A stretch of 64,000 nt of DNA, from NCBI RefSeq assembly GCF_947259025.1, contig NZ_CAMYKO010000004.1:62001-126000 (forward strand), written 5' to 3'. The notes below the pieces were generated by a model. That model saw only the letters and a program-made list of their open reading frames with translations. It was not told where the DNA came from and made no database searches. The position numbers and the translations under genes are program-made. Positions 46,495 to 56,357 of this stretch are shown piece after piece; within the stretch, counting starts at the first letter, position 1; every line of letters starts with the position of its first letter. Origin of the DNA: an uncultured Methylophaga sp. (GTDB taxonomy: Bacteria; Pseudomonadota; Gammaproteobacteria; Nitrosococcales; Methylophagaceae).

Positions 46495-48144
46495 TCAGCC
46501 CACGATGCCGCGGATCATGTAATACAGACAGGCTGACAAAACGGCAGCGGAAGGCACGGTAATCAGCCAGGCAGTAATAATCTTTTTGACCATATCGCGC
46601 TTAACATAAAGACTTTTCTTCTCTTTTTTCAGGGTCTTTTTGGCTTTCTTCAGGGTGCCTTTCTCTTCCTCAATGGTGCGGTAGAGATCAGTAATGCGCT
46701 CATAATCGCTGACGGTTTTGTCTTTTTTCTCCATCAGGTTGTTAAGTTCACTGCGCAGTGCGCTGAGTAAACGTTTTTCTTCCTGGATTTCGCGCTTATC
46801 CTGCTCGATTTCATCTTCCAATGTTTCCGAGCGATCCAGCCATTCACGCAGAAAACCCACACCAAACACACCGCCGATTGCGATGTGGGTGGAGCTGACC
46901 GGCAGCCCCAGCTGGCTGGCAATAATGACGGTGATGGCGGCGGCCATGGCAATCGCATAGGCACGCATCTGATCCAGCTCGGTAATCTCGCCGCCGACGG
47001 TGCGGATCAAGCGGGGTCCATACAGCGCCAGACCCAGCGCAATACCCAGCGCACCGACCGCCATGACCCAGAACGGAATGCCGGCTTGAGTATTGATACC
47101 GCCCGTCATCACCGCATCATGAATGGCGGCCAGCGGACCGATGGCATTGGCAACATCATTGGCACCGTGGGCAAAACTCAGCAGCGCCGCAGCAAAAATC
47201 AGCGGAATGGTAAACAAGACGTTAACGCTGGCCCTGTCATTAGTGAGTGTAGGCAGCCGTTTTTTTAGTGAGCGTTTGACCAGGAAAAACACCAGCACAG
47301 CAATAATAACGCCGATCACCGAGGCGTCGAGCAAACTCGGTTTTTTGCTGATTTCCAGCCCCAGGAACAACACCTGGTTAACCAGTTCCAGAAACTGCGG
47401 CCAGACTTTTTTCAGGCCTTTGAGCACCAGGTAGGTCACAAACGCCCAGGCCATGATGGCGACATAGACCGGCACCCATTTCATCGACGCCAAGATCTTG
47501 TCCTCACGGAAAATAATGGTTTTCTTGATAGCAAACAGGAAGGCCGCGGCAATGACACCACCAATCACCGGTGAAATCACCCAGGAACTGGCGATGGCCC
47601 CCATCGTGCCCCAATCAACAATGGTGAAACCGGCAGCGGCAATCCCCGCCCCCATGACACCGCCGACAATCGAGTGGGTGGTCGATACCGGCGCCCGCGC
47701 AAAGGTCGCCAGGTTGAGCCACAAGGCCGCCGCCAGCAGTGCTGACATCATCGCCCAGATGAAGCTCTCGGTATCACCCTGGAAGCCATTGATATCAACA
47801 ATGCCTTTTTTGATGGTGGACACCACTTCACCACCGGCAATAATAGCGCCGGCGGCCTCAAAAAACATCGCAATGAATATCGCGCCGCCCATGGTTAAGG
47901 CTCTCGAACCCACTGCCGGGCCGACATTGTTAGCCACATCGTTGGCACCGATGTTCATCGCCATATAGGCACCGAATACCGTGGCTACAGCCAGGAACAG
48001 GCTGTGCGGGCCATCACCGCTGAGGTTAAAGCTATAAACCAGCGCAATCGCCATGAAAAGCAAAGCCATGCCGATGCGGGCAAGCTCACCATGACTCTTT
48101 TTATAAGCTTGCTTTTCGAGTTGATGGATATCTTTTATTTCCAC
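46495..48144 (-). CDS. pit: PiT-family inorganic phosphate transporter
   Basis: Pit is a low-affinity phosphate/cation symporter in the inner membrane. The 549-residue protein carries the two inverted family signatures, NIGANDVANNVGPAVGSRAL near the N-terminus and HGANDVANAIGPLAA in the C-terminal half, and about ten membrane helices. A charged coiled-coil insertion of about 75 residues (near residues 436-512) sits before the last helix, which E. coli PitA lacks. No PhoU-like accessory gene is next to it. The gene is upstream of phoB on the same strand, separated by 189 bases with Pho boxes. Confidence 0.9.
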   Translation of the reverse strand: MEIKDIHQLEKQAYKKSHGELARIGMALLFMAIALVYSFNLSGDGPHSLFLAVATVFGAYMAMNIGANDVANNVGPAVGSRALTMGGAIFIAMFFEAAGAIIAGGEVVSTIKKGIVDINGFQGDTESFIWAMMSALLAAALWLNLATFARAPVSTTHSIVGGVMGAGIAAAGFTIVDWGTMGAIASSWVISPVIGGVIAAAFLFAIKKTIIFREDKILASMKWVPVYVAIMAWAFVTYLVLKGLKKVWPQFLELVNQVLFLGLEISKKPSLLDASVIGVIIAVLVFFLVKRSLKKRLPTLTNDRASVNVLFTIPLIFAAALLSFAHGANDVANAIGPLAAIHDAVMTGGINTQAGIPFWVMAVGALGIALGLALYGPRLIRTVGGEITELDQMRAYAIAMAAAITVIIASQLGLPVSSTHIAIGGVFGVGFLREWLDRSETLEDEIEQDKREIQEEKRLLSALRSELNNLMEKKDKTVSDYERITDLYRTIEEEKGTLKKAKKTLKKEKKSLYVKRDMVKKIITAWLITVPSAAVLSACLYYMIRGIVG

Positions 48145-48284
48145 GATAATCCCGCTATGTGCTTACCAAAATGCGGCAATTATTACAGTATTGTGACGAC
48201 GCGCCTAGCCTCAACAAGACGGTTGTAACTATGCGCTGTTAAGATTGTCTAGTGAAAGACTGTCATGACAAGCCTTGGGGACTG

Positions 48285-50120
48285 ATGAAAAAATTTCTGT
48301 TTTTAATTCTGCTGTTAACGGTTTTCAGCGCTCATGCGCGGCCCGGTTTTCTGGAGGGACTGGGGCTGAATCAGGCAGAGGATGTGCCGCCTTTAGTGGA
48401 TGAGGCTTTTCAGTTCAGTGCTGAAGTCAATGACGATAATGCCATAGTGGCACGCTGGCAGGTCATGGAGGGCAATTACCTTTACCGCGACAAGTTGCGC
48501 TTTGAAGTTCTGGATAATGCACAGGTCAAACTGGGCGAAGTCAGCCTGCCTGCCGGTGAAAACAAACGTGATGAATTTTTCGGCCTGGTGCAGGTTTATC
48601 ATCATGATATCGCTCTGAACTTACCGCTAAGCCGCCCCGCCAGCGAACAAACGCTCACCCTCAAAGCTTATTTCCAGGGTTGCTCGGAAACCTTCGGCAT
48701 CTGTTACCCCCCCGGCGAACAACAGGTGACGCTGACACTGCCCGCTGTTAGCAACGCCTCGGACACTGAAGCGAATGCGCCGCCGCCCACATCCCCGGCT
48801 AAGCTCGCTCAGAATCCGCTATCGGAGCAGGACAGGCTGGCACAAAAACTGGCCCAAGATAATCTGCTGCAGATTTTTCTCGGGTTTCTGGGGCTGGGCT
48901 TATTACTGACCTTCACCCCTTGCGTGTTGCCGATGATCCCCATCCTCTCCAGCATCATTGTGGGTGAGGGAGAAAAAATCACTACCCGCCGGGCGTTTTC
49001 ACTATCTTTAGTCTACGTGCTGGCCATGTCTGCGACCTATACGACCGCTGGCGTCCTGACTGGCCTTTTGGGTGAGAACCTGCAGACCCTGTTCCAGAAT
49101 CCCTGGGTCATTGGCAGCTTCAGTCTGTTGTTCGTATTGCTGGCCTTATCCATGTTTGGGCTCTATGAATTGCAGTTACCGCATGGCCTGCAACACCGTC
49201 TGCATCAACTGACACATCGTCAGCAGGGGGGCAGTTTTGTTGGGGTTGCGGTGATGGGCCTGTTATCGGCCTTGATTGTCGGGCCCTGCCTGGCGCCGCC
49301 ACTGGCGGCCGCGCTGATTTTTATCGGCCAGCATGCGGATCCTTTCTTGGGCGGCGCCGCTTTATTTGCGCTGAGTCTTGGCATGGGCATTCCGCTGTTG
49401 ATTGTCGGTACCTCAGCCGGCTCTTTATTACCGCGCGCCGGCGACTGGATGAACGTGATCAAGGCTGTCTTCGGTGTATTACTGCTGGGTCTGGCGATCT
49501 GGATGCTGGAGCGCATTATTCCAGGCTGGCTGACACTGATGTTATGGGGCACCCTGTTAATTGTTTGCGCCGTGTATTTAGGCGCTTTAAATCAGTTGCA
49601 GATCGACAGCACCGGCTGGAGCAAACTGTTCAAAGGGCTGGGACTGATTCTGCTGATCTACGGTGCTTTGTTAATGATTGGCGGTGCCAGCGGCAGCCAG
49701 AATCTGCTGCAGCCTCTGCAGCTTCTGGCAGCCGGTCAGAGCCAGACTGAATCATCACAGCCTGCCCGTTTACAATTCAGCCAGGTAGATAATCTTGAAC
49801 AACTTGAGTCACGGCTGGCGGAGAGCAATCAGCCGGTGATGCTGGATTTTTATGCTGACTGGTGTACCGATTGCAAGACCATGGAGCGCACTACCTTTCG
49901 GGATCCAAAGGTCATTGCTGCGCTGGACGACTATTTGCTGCTCAAGCTGGATATGACCGATAACACCGAGGCGCATCAGCAGATGTTGCAGAAACTACAG
50001 GTGTTTGGTCCGCCTAGCATGCTGTTTTATATGGCTGACGGTTCGGAACTGCGCGACTATCGTCTGGTCGGGCACATCTCGGCGGAAGCCATGCTCGAGC
50101 ACCTGACCCGGCTGCCCTGA
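48285..50120 (+). CDS. dsbD: Thiol:disulfide interchange protein DsbD
   Basis: DsbD carries electrons from cytoplasmic thioredoxin to periplasmic thiol proteins. The 611-residue protein has a signal peptide (ending AHARPG), an N-terminal alpha domain with the cysteines of GCSETFGICYPPG, a membrane beta domain of eight helices with FTPCVLPMIP and VGPCLAPPL, and a C-terminal thioredoxin domain with DWCTDCKTME. The ATG at 48285 follows GGGG and places the signal peptide correctly; the upstream in-frame start at 48252 does not. It may support cytochrome c or copper-enzyme maturation, which matter in methylotrophs, but no such gene is adjacent. Confidence 0.96.
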   Translation: MKKFLFLILLLTVFSAHARPGFLEGLGLNQAEDVPPLVDEAFQFSAEVNDDNAIVARWQVMEGNYLYRDKLRFEVLDNAQVKLGEVSLPAGENKRDEFFGLVQVYHHDIALNLPLSRPASEQTLTLKAYFQGCSETFGICYPPGEQQVTLTLPAVSNASDTEANAPPPTSPAKLAQNPLSEQDRLAQKLAQDNLLQIFLGFLGLGLLLTFTPCVLPMIPILSSIIVGEGEKITTRRAFSLSLVYVLAMSATYTTAGVLTGLLGENLQTLFQNPWVIGSFSLLFVLLALSMFGLYELQLPHGLQHRLHQLTHRQQGGSFVGVAVMGLLSALIVGPCLAPPLAAALIFIGQHADPFLGGAALFALSLGMGIPLLIVGTSAGSLLPRAGDWMNVIKAVFGVLLLGLAIWMLERIIPGWLTLMLWGTLLIVCAVYLGALNQLQIDSTGWSKLFKGLGLILLIYGALLMIGGASGSQNLLQPLQLLAAGQSQTESSQPARLQFSQVDNLEQLESRLAESNQPVMLDFYADWCTDCKTMERTTFRDPKVIAALDDYLLLKLDMTDNTEAHQQMLQKLQVFGPPSMLFYMADGSELRDYRLVGHISAEAMLEHLTRLP

Positions 50121-50268
50121 GGCATAAAACGGCAAAACTTCAAGAAGGCAGCCATTTCGGCGAAAATAGCGACAAAAGTCCGCTTTTTAAACCGCTAAAC
50201 TGGACATCAACGGGTCGCTGGTGCACAATTCCGGCTAATTGTTTATTTGACCGGTGCAAAGGATCGTC

Positions 50269-50706
50269 ATGGCGACTATTTTGGTGCTCAACGGCCCCAA
50301 TCTGAACCTGCTGGGAACCCGTGAGCCAGAACATTACGGTGCCGACACCCTCGCTGATATCGAGGACCGCCTGAAAAGCCAGGCTGGCGATGCCGGGTTG
50401 CAACTGGATTTTTTCCAGAGCAATGCCGAACATGCGCTGGTCGATAAACTGCATCAGGCGCGCAGTGGTGTTGATTTCATCATTATCAACCCGGCCGCTT
50501 TTACGCACACCAGCATTGCACTTCGCGATGCACTGTCGGCCATCGCCGTGCCTTTTATAGAAGTACATCTTTCCAATGTGCATGCCCGCGAAGCATTCCG
50601 GCAGCACTCCTATTTATCCGATATCGCCCAGGGCGTGATATGCGGACTCGGCGCGCAGGGCTATGAACTGGCTTTGCAAGCCGCCATCAGACAACTTAAC
50701 TCATAA
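50269..50706 (+). CDS. aroQ: Type II 3-dehydroquinate dehydratase
   Basis: AroQ dehydrates 3-dehydroquinate in the shikimate pathway. The 145-residue protein begins [24 protein letters not shown] and has the catalytic tyrosine region, the [10 protein letters not shown] segment and [17 protein letters not shown] with the catalytic histidine. The ATG follows AAGGA by six bases; the upstream GTG at 50254 is less likely. It stands ahead of accB, the common gammaproteobacterial order. Confidence 0.97.
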   Translation: MATILVLNGPNLNLLGTREPEHYGADTLADIEDRLKSQAGDAGLQLDFFQSNAEHALVDKLHQARSGVDFIIINPAAFTHTSIALRDALSAIAVPFIEVHLSNVHAREAFRQHSYLSDIAQGVICGLGAQGYELALQAAIRQLNS

Positions 50707-50725
50707 CTATTATTAAGGTCATTGC

Positions 50726-51190
50726 ATGGATATTCGTAAAATTAAAAAACTCATCGATCTGATTCAGGAATCTGACGTCGCCGAGATCGAAATTGCCGAA
50801 GGCGAGGAGTCAGTTCGTATCAGCCGTAATAGTTCAGCCCCGGCTTATGCGCCAGCACCGGCCCAGGTGTCTGTACCGGCAGCAGCACCGGCGCCAGCAC
50901 CTGCTGCTGAACCGGCCGCCGAAGCGCCGGCAGCCAGTGATAGCCAGGTCAATGAAGCCAACGCTGTGCGTTCTCCGATGGTCGGTACCTTTTACCGTTC
51001 CTCGTCGCCGGAAGCACCCGCCTTTGTTGAAGTCGGTCAGAGTGTCGCTGCCGGTGACGTCATCTGCATTATCGAAGCGATGAAAATGTTCAACCAGATC
51101 GAAGCCGATCGTAGTGGCACCGTTAGCGCCATCCTGGTAGAAAACGGCCACCCGGTTGAATTCGATGAGCCTTTGATCGTTATTGAATAA
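50726..51190 (+). CDS. accB: Biotin carboxyl carrier protein of acetyl-CoA carboxylase
   Basis: AccB carries carboxybiotin between the carboxylase subunits in the first step of fatty acid synthesis. The 154-residue protein has an N-terminal helical part, an Ala-Pro-rich linker (about residues 36-70) and a biotinyl domain with the biotinylated lysine in [12 protein letters not shown]. It lies 19 bases after aroQ and about 60 bases before accC. Confidence 0.98.
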   Translation: MDIRKIKKLIDLIQESDVAEIEIAEGEESVRISRNSSAPAYAPAPAQVSVPAAAPAPAPAAEPAAEAPAASDSQVNEANAVRSPMVGTFYRSSSPEAPAFVEVGQSVAAGDVICIIEAMKMFNQIEADRSGTVSAILVENGHPVEFDEPLIVIE

Positions 51191-51249
51191 CGTTTCCATT
51201 CCGCCATTGGCGAACCTGCTCATCCTGAACTGTGGATAAGACTACCGAT

Positions 51250-52590
51250 ATGATCGATAAAATTGTTATTGCCAACCGGGGCGAGATCGCCCTGCGTATT
51301 CTGCGTGCCTGCTGGGAAATGGGCATCAAGACCGTTGCCGTGCATTCCAGCGTGGATCGCGATCTGAAACACGTGCTGCTGGCCGACGAAACCGTCTGCA
51401 TTGGCCCGGCACCGTCTAATGAAAGTTACCTTAATATTCCGGCCTTGATCAGTGCCGCTGAAATAACTGATGCCACCGCGATTCATCCCGGCTACGGCTT
51501 TCTTTCAGAAAATGCCGACTTTGCCGAGCGTGTCGAAGAAAGCGGCTTTATCTTTATCGGCCCGCGTGCTGAGACCATCCGCATCATGGGTGACAAGGTC
51601 GCCGCGATTAAAGCCATGAAAGAGGCCGGTGTGCCCTGTGTGCCGGGTTCCGATGGCCCGCTGGGTACCGATGATGAAACCAACCTGCGTCTGGCCCGTG
51701 AAATCGGCTATCCGATTATCATCAAGGCCGCTGGCGGCGGTGGTGGCCGTGGTATGCGCGAAGTACATAGCGAAGCGCATCTGCTCAATGCCATCGCGCT
51801 GACCAAGAGTGAAGCCCGCGCTGCCTTCGGCAACGATATGGTTTACATGGAAAAATTCCTGGAAAACCCGCGCCATGTCGAATTCCAGGTATTGTCTGAT
51901 CAACACGGCAATGCCATTCACCTGGGCGAACGCGATTGCTCAATGCAGCGTCGTCACCAGAAAGTGGTCGAAGAAGCGCCAGCGCCCGGTATCACCCAGG
52001 AAATGCGTGATCGCATGGGCGCCATCTGCGCCGAAGCCTGCGTGCGTATCGGCTACCGCGGTGCCGGTACTTTTGAGTTCCTGTACCAGGATGGTGAGTT
52101 CTATTTTATCGAGATGAACACCCGTATCCAGGTCGAGCATCCGGTCACTGAACGAGTCACTGATATTGACCTGGTTGCCGAGCAGATCCGTATTGCTGCC
52201 GGTGAAAAACTGAGCATCAAGCAGGAGGATGTGGTGATGCGTGGTCATGCGATTGAGTGTCGTATTAACGCCGAAGATCCGCGCACGTTCATGCCCAGCC
52301 CCGGCAAGATCACCCATTACCATGCACCAGGTGGTGCCGGTATCCGTATGGATTCACACATCTACAGTGGTTACTCAGTGCCACCGAATTATGACTCGCT
52401 GATCGGCAAACTGATTGCCTACGGCAAGGATCGTGACTCGGCAATTGCCCGCATGCAAACCGCACTCAAGGAAATCGGTATTGAAGGCATTAAAACCAAT
52501 GTCGAACTGCAGCGTGACATTATGGACGACACCCACTTCCAGACCGGGGGCACCAATATTCACTACCTCGAGAAGAAGCTGGGACTCTGA
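51250..52590 (+). CDS. accC: Biotin carboxylase subunit of acetyl-CoA carboxylase
   Basis: AccC carboxylates biotin on AccB with ATP and bicarbonate. The 446-residue protein begins [20 protein letters not shown] and has the glycine-rich ATP-grasp loop [12 protein letters not shown] and [14 protein letters not shown], all family signatures. The ATG at 51250 matches the E. coli start; an in-frame GTG at 51232 adds six residues. Its stop overlaps the prmA start by one base (TGATG). Confidence 0.98.
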   Translation: MIDKIVIANRGEIALRILRACWEMGIKTVAVHSSVDRDLKHVLLADETVCIGPAPSNESYLNIPALISAAEITDATAIHPGYGFLSENADFAERVEESGFIFIGPRAETIRIMGDKVAAIKAMKEAGVPCVPGSDGPLGTDDETNLRLAREIGYPIIIKAAGGGGGRGMREVHSEAHLLNAIALTKSEARAAFGNDMVYMEKFLENPRHVEFQVLSDQHGNAIHLGERDCSMQRRHQKVVEEAPAPGITQEMRDRMGAICAEACVRIGYRGAGTFEFLYQDGEFYFIEMNTRIQVEHPVTERVTDIDLVAEQIRIAAGEKLSIKQEDVVMRGHAIECRINAEDPRTFMPSPGKITHYHAPGGAGIRMDSHIYSGYSVPPNYDSLIGKLIAYGKDRDSAIARMQTALKEIGIEGIKTNVELQRDIMDDTHFQTGGTNIHYLEKKLGL

Positions 52591-53465
52591 TGGCCTGGAT
52601 CCAGTTTGTCTGCCACACCTCACAAGACAAAGCCGAGGCGCTCTCGGAAGCGCTGAGTGAGTGTGGTGCGGCGGCGGTCACCTTTGAGGATGATGCCGAT
52701 CAGCCGATTTATGAGCCGGACCCGGGTGAAACCCCGCTATGGAGCGAAACCCGGCTGACCGCCCTGTTTGATGCTGAAACCGAGCAGCAGCAAGTGCTCG
52801 ATATGCTGGCCACCCTGGTCGATGAGGTGCCGCGCTTTCGCGTGGAAGCCGTCGAAGACAAGGACTGGGAACGGGAATGGATGGAGAACTTTAAACCCAT
52901 CCAGTTCGGCGACAAATTATGGATCGTGCCCAGTTGGCATGAAGCGCCCGATGAAAAGGCGGTCAATATTCTGTTGGATCCCGGTCTGGCCTTCGGTACC
53001 GGCACCCATGCCACCACGGCTTTGTGTCTAGGCTGGCTGGATCAGGCCGATCTCAAAGGTAAATATGTCATCGACTACGGCTGCGGCAGTGGCATTCTGG
53101 CGATTGCCGCCGCCCTGCTTGGCGCTGAGCGTGTGATTGGTGTCGATACTGATCCGCAGGCGCTGGAAGCAACCCGTGCCAACGCTAAACGTAACGGCGT
53201 TGAAGTTGAAGCCTATCTGCCCGGCGATTGTCCCGATGCTCTCTGCGACCTGCTAATTGCCAACATCCTGGCCGGCCCCCTGCAGAACCTGGCACCACGG
53301 TTTGCCAACCTGTGTAAAGCCGATGCCCATCTGGTGTTATCGGGCGTATTGCAAACCCAGGCTGATGAAGTGGCTGAGAGCTATCAAAGCTGGTTTGCCA
53401 TGCAGCCGGCTGCGGCTAAAGAAGACTGGGTCAGACTGACTGGACAACGCTATGGCGCAAAATGA
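52590..53465 (+). CDS. prmA: Ribosomal protein L11 methyltransferase
   Basis: PrmA trimethylates ribosomal protein L11. The 291-residue protein has an N-terminal L11-binding domain, the linker WMENFKPIQFGDKLWIVPSW, LDPGLAFGTGTHATT and the SAM-binding VIDYGCGSGILAIAAALLGA, then DLLIANILAGPL. It is coupled to accC by a one-base overlap and overlaps dusB by 14 bases. Confidence 0.97.
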   Translation: MAWIQFVCHTSQDKAEALSEALSECGAAAVTFEDDADQPIYEPDPGETPLWSETRLTALFDAETEQQQVLDMLATLVDEVPRFRVEAVEDKDWEREWMENFKPIQFGDKLWIVPSWHEAPDEKAVNILLDPGLAFGTGTHATTALCLGWLDQADLKGKYVIDYGCGSGILAIAAALLGAERVIGVDTDPQALEATRANAKRNGVEVEAYLPGDCPDALCDLLIANILAGPLQNLAPRFANLCKADAHLVLSGVLQTQADEVAESYQSWFAMQPAAAKEDWVRLTGQRYGAK

Positions 53466-54456
53466 TCTGACAATCGGCCCCTACAGCCTGCCCAACCGGC
53501 TGTTTCTGGCGCCGATGGCCGGCGTCACCGATCGCCCTTTCCGCCAGCTTTGCCGCCGTCTGGGTGCCGGCATGGCAGTATCGGAAATGATCACGGCCAA
53601 TAAGGCGCTGTGGGCCAGCAAAAAGTCTTTGCTGCGCGCCAATCATGATGGTGAGCCGGAACCACGCAGCGTGCAGATTGCCGGTGCCGATCCGCAAATG
53701 ATGGCGGAAGCCGCCCGGCATAATGTCGATCAGGGCGCGCATATTATCGATATCAATATGGGCTGTCCGGCGAAAAAGGTCTGTAACGTGATGGCCGGCT
53801 CGGCGCTGCTGCAGAACGAAAAACTGGTGGCCGAAATTGTTGAATCGGTGGTCAATGCCGTAGATGTGCCGGTGACCTTGAAAATCCGCACGGGCTGGGA
53901 CCGCGATAACCGCAACGGGACCACAATTGCCCGTATTGCTGAAGATGCAGGTATTCAGGCACTGGCCGTGCATGGCCGCACCCGCGCCGATGCCTACAAG
54001 GGCGATGCCGAATACGACACCATTGCCGATATCAAAAGCCGTATTCAGATCCCGGTGATTGCCAATGGCGATATTACTTCGCCGCAGAAAGCGCTTGAAG
54101 TGCTCAATAAAACCGGGGCTGATGGCCTGATGATCGGTCGTGGCGCTCAGGGAAACCCGTGGATCTTCCGTCAGATTCTGCATTTTCTGGATTCCGGTGA
54201 GCTGCTGCCTGAGCCGGAAGTCACTGAAATAAAACAGGTCTTGATTGAACACCTGCAAAACCTGTACGATTTTTACGGTGACTATACTGGTGTCCGCATG
54301 GCACGCAAACATATCGCCTGGTATAGCAAGGGACTCCGCAATGGTAATGCGTTCCGGCAGCAAATGAACCAGTTTGAACAGCCGCAACAACAACTCCGCT
54401 TTACCCGCGAATTTTTTGAGCAAATACAAGAACAACAGGACTCTCAAGCCGCATGA
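53452..54456 (+). CDS. dusB: tRNA-dihydrouridine synthase DusB
   Basis: DusB reduces uridine to dihydrouridine in tRNA using FMN and NADPH. The 334-residue protein has LAPMAGVTDRPFRQL, DINMGCPAKKVCNVMAGSALL with the catalytic cysteine, VHGRTRADAYKG and ANGDITSP followed by GLMIGRGAQGNPWIF. It overlaps prmA and fis, the latter by four bases. In E. coli the same dusB-fis pair is one operon. Confidence 0.97.
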   Translation: MAQNDLTIGPYSLPNRLFLAPMAGVTDRPFRQLCRRLGAGMAVSEMITANKALWASKKSLLRANHDGEPEPRSVQIAGADPQMMAEAARHNVDQGAHIIDINMGCPAKKVCNVMAGSALLQNEKLVAEIVESVVNAVDVPVTLKIRTGWDRDNRNGTTIARIAEDAGIQALAVHGRTRADAYKGDAEYDTIADIKSRIQIPVIANGDITSPQKALEVLNKTGADGLMIGRGAQGNPWIFRQILHFLDSGELLPEPEVTEIKQVLIEHLQNLYDFYGDYTGVRMARKHIAWYSKGLRNGNAFRQQMNQFEQPQQQLRFTREFFEQIQEQQDSQAA

Positions 54457-54743
54457 CTAAACCGCTAGCCAAAGATGAATCGACTTGCGCTGAACTTGGT
54501 GTAGCGGCCGAGCACACGACGGCTCCCCTGAGTGACTGTGTCACACAAGCCCTGGCTGATTATTTCGAGCAACTCGAAGGTCACCCGGCGGCCAATCTCT
54601 ATGACATGCTGATGACCGAAGTTGAAGTGCCGCTGCTCAAAGCCACTTTGGCCCATACCAATGGTAATCAGAGCCGCGCCGCCGAAATCCTCGGCATCAA
54701 CCGCGGCACTTTGCGTAAAAAACTCAAGCTGTACGGCTTGTAA
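54453..54743 (+). CDS. fis: DNA-binding protein Fis
   Basis: Fis is a nucleoid protein that bends DNA and tunes growth-related promoters. The 96-residue protein ends with the helix-turn-helix NQSRAAEILGINRGTLRKKLKLYGL, nearly identical to E. coli Fis, and has YDMLMTEVEVPLLKATL in the core. The N-terminal 25 residues are divergent. The start overlaps the dusB stop by four bases, so it is expressed with dusB and has no separate promoter that I can see. Confidence 0.96.
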   Translation: MTKPLAKDESTCAELGVAAEHTTAPLSDCVTQALADYFEQLEGHPAANLYDMLMTEVEVPLLKATLAHTNGNQSRAAEILGINRGTLRKKLKLYGL

Positions 54744-54776
54744 ACAAATTCTCAATACCCTGGAATTTCTTTCTCA

Positions 54777-56342
54777 ATGAACACGATCAAACGAGCTCTT
54801 TTGAGCGTCTCTGACAAGACCGGTGTGCTTGAACTGGCACAGGAACTGAACCGCCTTGGCGTTGAACTGCTGTCGACCGGCGGCACGGCCAAACTGCTGA
54901 GCGAGGCCGGTCTGCCGGTCAAGGAAGTCTCCGAACATACCGGCTTTCCGGAAATGATGGCGGGCCGCATCAAAACCCTGCACCCCAAGATCCACGGCGG
55001 TCTGCTGGGGCGTCGCGGCACTGATGATGCGATTATGAATGAACACGATATCGCGCCCATCGATCTGGTGGTGGTCAACCTTTATCCATTCGAAGCCACC
55101 ATCGCCCGTGATGACTGCACCCTGCCGATGGCGATCGAAAATATTGATATCGGCGGCCCCACCATGCTGCGTGCGGCGGCCAAGAACCATGCTGATGTCA
55201 CTGTGCTGATTGATCCGGCAGACTACGGCCGCGTTATCCAGCAACTGGAAGCCCATGGCGGCGTCGATGATCAGACCCGTTTTGATCTGGCGGTCAAAAC
55301 CTTTGAACACACCGCCCATTACGATGGCGCCATTGCTAATTATCTGGGCAAGCTGACCGATAACGGGGATATGACCGAGTTTCCGCGCACATACAATAAT
55401 CAGTTTAATAAGAAACAGGATATGCGTTACGGCGAAAACCCGCATCAGAATGCGGCGTTTTACACCGAAGCCGACGCCGAAAGCGGCACTATCAGTGCGG
55501 CAGAGCAGATCCAGGGAAAAGCCCTTTCCTATAACAACATTGCTGATACCGATGCCGCGCTGGAATGTGTGAAAGCTTTCCCCGAGTCCCCGGCCTGCGT
55601 CATCGTCAAGCATGCCAATCCCTGTGGTGTGGCCACCGCAGACAGTCTCCTGGCGGCCTATGATCTGGCTTTCCAGACCGATCCGACTTCCGCGTTTGGC
55701 GGCATTATTGCCTTTAACCGGCCTCTGGATGCTGACACCGCCAAAGCGATTATTGACCGCCAGTTTGTCGAAGTGATTATCGCGCCGTCGGTCTCCGATG
55801 AAGCCAAAGCCGTGGTCGCACAGAAAGCCAATGTGCGCCTGCTGGCCTGTGGCGACTTTGTTGAACATGCGGCGGCCAGCCTCGATTTCAAACGCGTTAA
55901 CGGCGGCCTGCTGGTACAGGATCGTGACGATGCGCTGGTCGAAGCCCACGAATTGTCAGTGGTTACTGAAACCTCACCATCTGATGAACAAATGCAGGAT
56001 CTGCTGTTTGCCTGGCGGGTGGCCAAGTTCGTTAAATCCAATGCCATTGTTTATGCCAAGGATCAGCAGACCGTGGGCATCGGCGCCGGCCAGATGAGCC
56101 GGGTGGTCAGCAGCCGCATTGCCGGCATTAAGGCTGAAGATGCCGGTCTTGTCGTTCCTGGCGCGGTGATGGCATCCGATGCTTTCTTTCCTTTCCGTGA
56201 CGGCCTGGATGCCGCCGCCGAAGCCGGGATCAAGGCAGTGATTCAACCGGGTGGCTCGATGCGCGATGAGGAAGTCATTGCCGCCGCTAACGAACACGGT
56301 ATTGCCATGGTCTTTACCGGTATGCGTCACTTCAGACACTAA
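54777..56342 (+). CDS. purH: Bifunctional AICAR formyltransferase / IMP cyclohydrolase
   Basis: PurH performs the last two steps of IMP synthesis, using formyl-tetrahydrofolate. The 521-residue protein has the N-terminal IMP cyclohydrolase domain ([43 protein letters not shown]) and the C-terminal formyltransferase domain with the KHANPCGVA motif and [14 protein letters not shown] near the end. It follows fis by 33 bases and precedes the cyclase-like gene by 15. Confidence 0.97.
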   Translation: MNTIKRALLSVSDKTGVLELAQELNRLGVELLSTGGTAKLLSEAGLPVKEVSEHTGFPEMMAGRIKTLHPKIHGGLLGRRGTDDAIMNEHDIAPIDLVVVNLYPFEATIARDDCTLPMAIENIDIGGPTMLRAAAKNHADVTVLIDPADYGRVIQQLEAHGGVDDQTRFDLAVKTFEHTAHYDGAIANYLGKLTDNGDMTEFPRTYNNQFNKKQDMRYGENPHQNAAFYTEADAESGTISAAEQIQGKALSYNNIADTDAALECVKAFPESPACVIVKHANPCGVATADSLLAAYDLAFQTDPTSAFGGIIAFNRPLDADTAKAIIDRQFVEVIIAPSVSDEAKAVVAQKANVRLLACGDFVEHAAASLDFKRVNGGLLVQDRDDALVEAHELSVVTETSPSDEQMQDLLFAWRVAKFVKSNAIVYAKDQQTVGIGAGQMSRVVSSRIAGIKAEDAGLVVPGAVMASDAFFPFRDGLDAAAEAGIKAVIQPGGSMRDEEVIAAANEHGIAMVFTGMRHFRH

Positions 56343-56357
56343 GGGAGCAAGCAGGTC

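Noticed and set aside
48257-48270. Pho box between pit and dsbD
   Set aside because: CTTGTCATGACAG contains one good half-site only. The second repeat and a -10 at the right distance are missing.
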